NCBI RefSeq assembly: GCF_023534745.1
Contig: NZ_JAMHJQ010000001.1
Span: 1 to 64,000, forward strand
Direction of reading: 5' to 3'
DNA length: 64,000 bases
From: Streptomyces sp. 35G-GA-8
GTDB lineage: Bacteria; Actinomycetota; Actinomycetes; Streptomycetales; Streptomycetaceae
Below the pieces are notes generated by a model, which worked only from the letters and a program-made list of their open reading frames with translations, ran no database searches and was not told the origin of the DNA. Made by a program: the position numbers and the translations under genes. How positions within the stretch are numbered: the stretch's first letter is position 1; every line of letters starts with the position of its first letter. Shown piece by piece: positions 60,967 through 64,000 of this stretch.

Positions 60967-61572
60967 ATGTCGGGCTCGCGGCGGGGCGGGGGCGTCGTAT
61001 TCATGACGCTCGACCGGTCCGGGATACGGGACGTCGAGGACGACACCCGCCCCGCGAAGAACCCCCGTGCCCGATGGTCCCTGTGGTCCCGATGGTGGAA
61101 GGTCGACGAGTCGAGGGCGCCCCGGCGTACCGTCGTATCGGCGTCGGTCACCACAACGGTCGCGCTGACCGTCCTGGTGGTCGTCGGGATGATCACCCAC
61201 CAGACGGTGCTGATACCGCCCCTCGCGGCCACGACGGCGATCATCACCGTGACCCCCGGCTCGCCGCTCGCGCAGCCCCGCCATGTCCTCGGCGGACACC
61301 TGCTGTCCTGCCTTGTCTGTTTCACCGTCCTCGCCCTCGGCTGGCACGGCCCCTGGGCCGCCGCCGTGGCCTGCGGGACCGCATGCGGTCTCGGCCTCCT
61401 CTTCAAGGTGGCCCACCCCCCGGCCATGGCGACCGTCGTCATGATCATGCTCACCGAACCGCGCGCCACCCAGTTCACGGCCCTGCTGGCCACGGGAGCG
61501 GCGCTGCTCGTCCTGGTACAGCTGATCTCCTCCCGCCTCCAGCGAGAGGTCTACCCCACGACCTGGTGGTAG
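60967..61572 (+). CDS. HPP-family membrane protein
   Basis: This 201-residue form uses ATG 60967; the true start could be ATG 61003 because neither site has a clear ribosome site and a strong hairpin abuts 60967. The protein has four membrane helices after a basic start: VSASVTTTVALTVLVVVGMI, HVLGGHLLSCLVCFTVLAL, WAAAVACGTACGLGLLF and ALLATGAALLVLVQLI. The HPP-family features are PPLAATTAIITVTPGSPLAQPRHVLGGH in pieces and the motif AHPPAMATV. HPP proteins are small integral-membrane proteins; nitrite transport has been shown for one plant member, but bacterial roles are open. Confidence 0.85.
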   Translation: MSGSRRGGGVVFMTLDRSGIRDVEDDTRPAKNPRARWSLWSRWWKVDESRAPRRTVVSASVTTTVALTVLVVVGMITHQTVLIPPLAATTAIITVTPGSPLAQPRHVLGGHLLSCLVCFTVLALGWHGPWAAAVACGTACGLGLLFKVAHPPAMATVVMIMLTEPRATQFTALLATGAALLVLVQLISSRLQREVYPTTWW

Positions 61573-61630
61573 ACGGCCCGTTCGGACGTCATTCGCGGCC
61601 GTCGACGGAGAGGCCGGACGGTTCGCCCTC

Positions 61631-61659
61631 TTGACGGGCACTCACCTCAGGGTGATTAG
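61631..61659 (+). promoter_or_regulatory. Putative promoter/operator of the GH43-like gene
   Basis: TTGACG (61631-61636), 17-base spacer, GATTAG (61654-61659). The spacer carries an inverted repeat TCACC-TCAG-GGTGA at 61642-61655 overlapping the -10, a likely repressor site. A GGGAGGATCTG ribosome site precedes the ATG at 61701. Confidence 0.45.
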
Positions 61660-61700
61660 CTGAAAGCGCCACCTGTCGTGGACATGATCGGGAGGATCTG

Positions 61701-62804
61701 ATGCCCCCTACGCGATGGCTCGCCGGCATCGTTCCCCTCGGACTCGTCGGCGCGCTTGTCCTCGGCCACATCACCACCGCCGGGCCCGCCGAAGCCGTCA
61801 CCACGGTGACGGACGACCGGCCGGCCACGCTCGGCCGCCCCCTCGTCGGCGGCGCCGACCCGAGCGTGATCAAGGTCGGGGACCTCTATGTCTCCGCCAA
61901 GTCCGTGGACGGCGGCATCGCCGTGCGGTCGGCGGCCACCATGGAGGGCGTCGCCACCGCGCCCAAGCACCAGGTGTGGCGGGACACCGGCAACCTCGGC
62001 GAGGTCTGGGCCCCGGAGATCGTGCACCACGACGGTCACTACCGCATCTACTTCGCCGCCGGCAGCGGTGCCGCCCACCGGATGTACCACATCAGCTCCG
62101 CCGACCCGGACACCGGCTATTCCGCCGCCACCAAAGTCGCGCTGCCCGATGACAAATGGGCCATCGACGGGGTGCCCTTCACCTTCGGCGGCCAGCGCTG
62201 GTTCGTGTGGTCCGGCTGGTCGGGCGACACCAACATCGAGCAGAACCTGTACCTGGCCCGGATGAGCGGTCCCACCACGACCACTGGCGGCCGTTACGTC
62301 ATTTCGCAGCCGCGCGAGCCGTGGGAACGGGTCGTGGGCAACCCCTATATCAACGAGGCACCCCAGCCGATTGTCGACCCCAGCGGGCAGTTGCACCTCG
62401 TGTACTCCGCGAACGGCAGTTGGAGCAGCCAGTACTGCATCGCCGACCTGCGGCTGCGGGGCGGCGGCGACCCCACGTATGTGTGGGACTGGTACAAGAG
62501 CAACGGCTGTCTGTTCGGCTCGCACGCCCCGACCATGATGGCGGGCTGGGACCCCACGCTCAATGTCGACGGCCCCGGACATCACACGTTCGTCCTGCCG
62601 CGCGGCGACGTCGCCGCCGGCCCGCCGTCCGGCAACCGGTTCCCGACCATGTTCCACGCGGTCGCCAAGGGCACGCCGTACTCATGGTCCAACCGCTACT
62701 GGTACTCCGGCACGGCCGTCTGGTGGGGCAGCACCACCTACCGCCGGGCCAACGTCCCCGGTGCCACCACCAGCGTCGGGTACAGCCTCAAGTTCTTCGA
62801 ATGA
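61701..62804 (+). CDS. Secreted glycoside hydrolase family 43-like protein
   Basis: This 367-residue protein has a signal peptide (GIVPLGLVGALVLGHITTAGPAEA). It has a five-bladed propeller GH43-like pattern: GGADPSVIKVGDLYVSAKS (with the Asp that serves as base), EVWAPEIVHHDGHYRIYFAAG, KWAIDGVPFTFGGQRWFVWSG, PYINEAPQPIVD (probable acid Glu), and HLVYSANGSWSSQYC, FVLPRGDVAAG. It probably cleaves arabinose- or xylose-containing polysaccharides outside the cell. It has no carbohydrate-binding module. Its stop lies inside a direct repeat shared with the spacer behind it. Confidence 0.87.
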   Translation: MPPTRWLAGIVPLGLVGALVLGHITTAGPAEAVTTVTDDRPATLGRPLVGGADPSVIKVGDLYVSAKSVDGGIAVRSAATMEGVATAPKHQVWRDTGNLGEVWAPEIVHHDGHYRIYFAAGSGAAHRMYHISSADPDTGYSAATKVALPDDKWAIDGVPFTFGGQRWFVWSGWSGDTNIEQNLYLARMSGPTTTTGGRYVISQPREPWERVVGNPYINEAPQPIVDPSGQLHLVYSANGSWSSQYCIADLRLRGGGDPTYVWDWYKSNGCLFGSHAPTMMAGWDPTLNVDGPGHHTFVLPRGDVAAGPPSGNRFPTMFHAVAKGTPYSWSNRYWYSGTAVWWGSTTYRRANVPGATTSVGYSLKFFE

Positions 62805-62850
62805 GAACCGTCCCCGGGCATCCCCGGGCTCAGTGAGAACCGTCCCGGGG
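62802..62850. repeat. 17-bp direct repeat pair after the GH43 gene
   Basis: TGAGAACCGTCCCCGGG (62802-62818, beginning with the GH43 stop codon) recurs as TGAGAACCGTCCCGGGG at 62834-62850, 16 of 17 identical. The first copy with CCCCGGG at 62822-62828 can also pair as a hairpin. It might be a terminator or an operator for the next gene. Confidence 0.45.
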
Positions 62851-62943
62851 CTTGTCGCGACCGCCCCTGCGGCGAACCGCCGGTGCGCCGCCACCAGCCA
62901 CGCCTCTTGCTGTCCGATGCCCCTCGCGAGGAGGAGTCCGCCC

Positions 62944-64000
62944 ATGTTCGACCCGCCCGCACTCTCCCGACGCCGCTTCCTCGGAGCGACAGGCGCGATC
63001 GGACTCACCGGGCTGTTCGGGGCCGGGACGACAGGCACCGCCCTCGCGGCGGACGGCAACAGCGTCGTACCCATCGGCTGGCCGAACCTGGGCTCCTACT
63101 CGGGGGCGGACGCCGCCGGAACCCGAGTGACAGCCGTCCTCGCCGGGAGTGCCCGCTACCTGATCGGGCCCTGGTACGCCGCCACCTACACCCACTACCT
63201 TCCCGACGGCCATATCGACCTCAAGGGAACGGACGAGCGGGCCGTCCGGCTGCCCGCCATGGCCGCGGTCGCCGCCACGACGGCCTTGGTCACGAACACA
63301 TACGACCCCCGGACGCTGTCGGCCGCGAACGCCACCATCCGCACCCGCAATCTGATCCGCACCCTCGCCGCCCGCCACCTGGCCAACAACGCGAACACCG
63401 GCACGCGTTGGGGCGGCGGATGGCAGACCGCCCTGTGGGCGTACTACACGGCCCTGGCGGGCTGGCTCTTCTGGGACCGGCTGGACACCACCACACGCGA
63501 TCATCTCGTCGCCATGCTGGTATGGGAAGCGGACCGGCTCACCACCGGCGACGGCGTCCACCTCATCGGCACCAGCGGTGATCAGCTGTACATGACCCGG
63601 CGCGACGGCACCGTCGTCACCCCCGGGGACAGCAAGGCGGAGGAGGACAACTGGAGCGCCGCCGCACTCTCCCTGGCCGCCGCGATGATGCCGAGCCACC
63701 CCGACACCGCCCGCTGGACGCGTCGCAACATCGAGCTCCTGCTGGCCGCGGCGGCCAGACCGGCCGATCTCACCAGCGGCGCGACCATCAACGGTATCCG
63801 GTTGTCCTCCTGGCTGCGGGGGACGAACATCGCCGACGACGGAACACTGCAGAACCACGCACGGCTGCACCCGCTGTACATGGTGGCCTTCGACCAGAGC
63901 CTCTACCAGGGGTTCGTCTTCGGCCTGGCGAACCGGGCCGCGCCGCGGGCCGCGCTGCACAACATCAACCGGACGTACGCCGCGCTGGTGGACAAGCCTT
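62944..64000 (+). CDS. Tat-exported protein of unknown function (3' truncated by window)
   Basis: ATG 62944 follows GCGAGGAGGAG. The frame runs to the end of the window without a stop, giving about 352 residues. The N-terminus has a twin-arginine signal: SRRRFLGATGAIGL, then a hydrophobic core ending near ALAADG. The mature part is helical with aromatic-rich turns: RWGGGWQTALWAYYTALAGW, DRLTTGDGVHLIG, WSAAALSLAAAMMPSHPDTARW, and NHARLHPLYMVAFDQSLYQ. This resembles an alpha/alpha-toroid polysaccharide lyase or heparinase-type fold, but I cannot assign a family. It directly follows a secreted GH43, suggesting a sugar-polymer degradation pair. Confidence 0.8.
   Translation, partial: MFDPPALSRRRFLGATGAIGLTGLFGAGTTGTALAADGNSVVPIGWPNLGSYSGADAAGTRVTAVLAGSARYLIGPWYAATYTHYLPDGHIDLKGTDERAVRLPAMAAVAATTALVTNTYDPRTLSAANATIRTRNLIRTLAARHLANNANTGTRWGGGWQTALWAYYTALAGWLFWDRLDTTTRDHLVAMLVWEADRLTTGDGVHLIGTSGDQLYMTRRDGTVVTPGDSKAEEDNWSAAALSLAAAMMPSHPDTARWTRRNIELLLAAAARPADLTSGATINGIRLSSWLRGTNIADDGTLQNHARLHPLYMVAFDQSLYQGFVFGLANRAAPRAALHNINRTYAALVDKP

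Noticed and set aside
1-64000. CRISPR array, prophage integrase, insertion sequence ends, tRNA or rRNA genes
   Set aside because: No regularly spaced identical repeats, transposase motifs, tRNA cloverleaf or rRNA segments were recognised in the window; a machine scan could still find weak cases.

Overview
The window is very GC-rich with strong third-position GC bias. It carries families typical of filamentous actinomycetes: an extracellular contractile injection system (eCIS), wall-sorting signals of the LAxTG type, an AfsR-like STAND ATPase, a PASTA-less Ser/Thr kinase, and secreted S8 and M14 proteases. A Streptomyces or very close relative is the best guess. No rRNA, tRNA, CRISPR array, transposase or integrase was seen.

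Region 1 (1-26.2 kb) is the 3' part of an eCIS (phage-tail-like injection particle) gene cluster, all on the + strand and tightly packed with many 4-base ATGA overlaps. In order: end of a small protein, tail cap (DUF4255), AAA+ ATPase, small protein, a 2189-residue DUF4157 (eCIS-core) cargo protein, its putative immunity protein, tube-initiator-like protein, LysM tail protein, gp27-like hub, gp5/OB spike, PAAR tip, gp25-like wedge, two large baseplate proteins, gpI-like tail protein, a DUF6519 protein and a peptidoglycan amidase. Sheath and tube genes are not in the window and are expected upstream. The cargo gene ends in a compositionally foreign, lower-GC segment (about 8950-10056) encoding a PD-(D/E)XK nuclease-like domain. 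It is followed at once by an equally AT-richer small gene at 10096-10602. This looks like a toxin/immunity module swapped into the eCIS locus, and it is the most interesting item here.

Region 2 (26.2-39.5 kb) starts with a GNAT acetyltransferase. It then has a minus-strand Pst-like locus: PstC, PstA, PstS with a C-terminal membrane anchor, a second large anchored surface protein, a secreted PstS-like protein, an Ig-like LAxTG surface protein, a sortase-fold membrane protein whose catalytic His and Cys are replaced, and PstB. A small two-repeat DUF1508-like gene sits just upstream, bracketed by a 14-bp inverted repeat. The combination suggests a wall-associated ABC uptake or sensing system rather than an ordinary phosphate transporter.

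Region 3 (39.5-53.9 kb) holds a subtilase and an M14 carboxypeptidase (divergent). A four-gene operon follows: RHH regulator, DUF4097 protein, DrrA-like ATPase and DrrB-like permease, with eight TGGCRCCA-type sites upstream. Next come a protein of unknown function, a Dps protein, an AfsR-like ATPase without an HTH, a short-chain fatty acid transporter, an Rrf2 regulator and two SDR dehydrogenases with palindromic operators.

Region 4 (53.9-64 kb) holds a DUF4142 secreted protein, a tiny membrane protein, two tail-to-tail luciferase-like oxidoreductases, a membrane EEP phosphatase/nuclease, a Ser/Thr kinase with a sensor domain, an HPP membrane protein, a GH43-like glycosidase, and the start of a Tat-exported protein that runs off the end.
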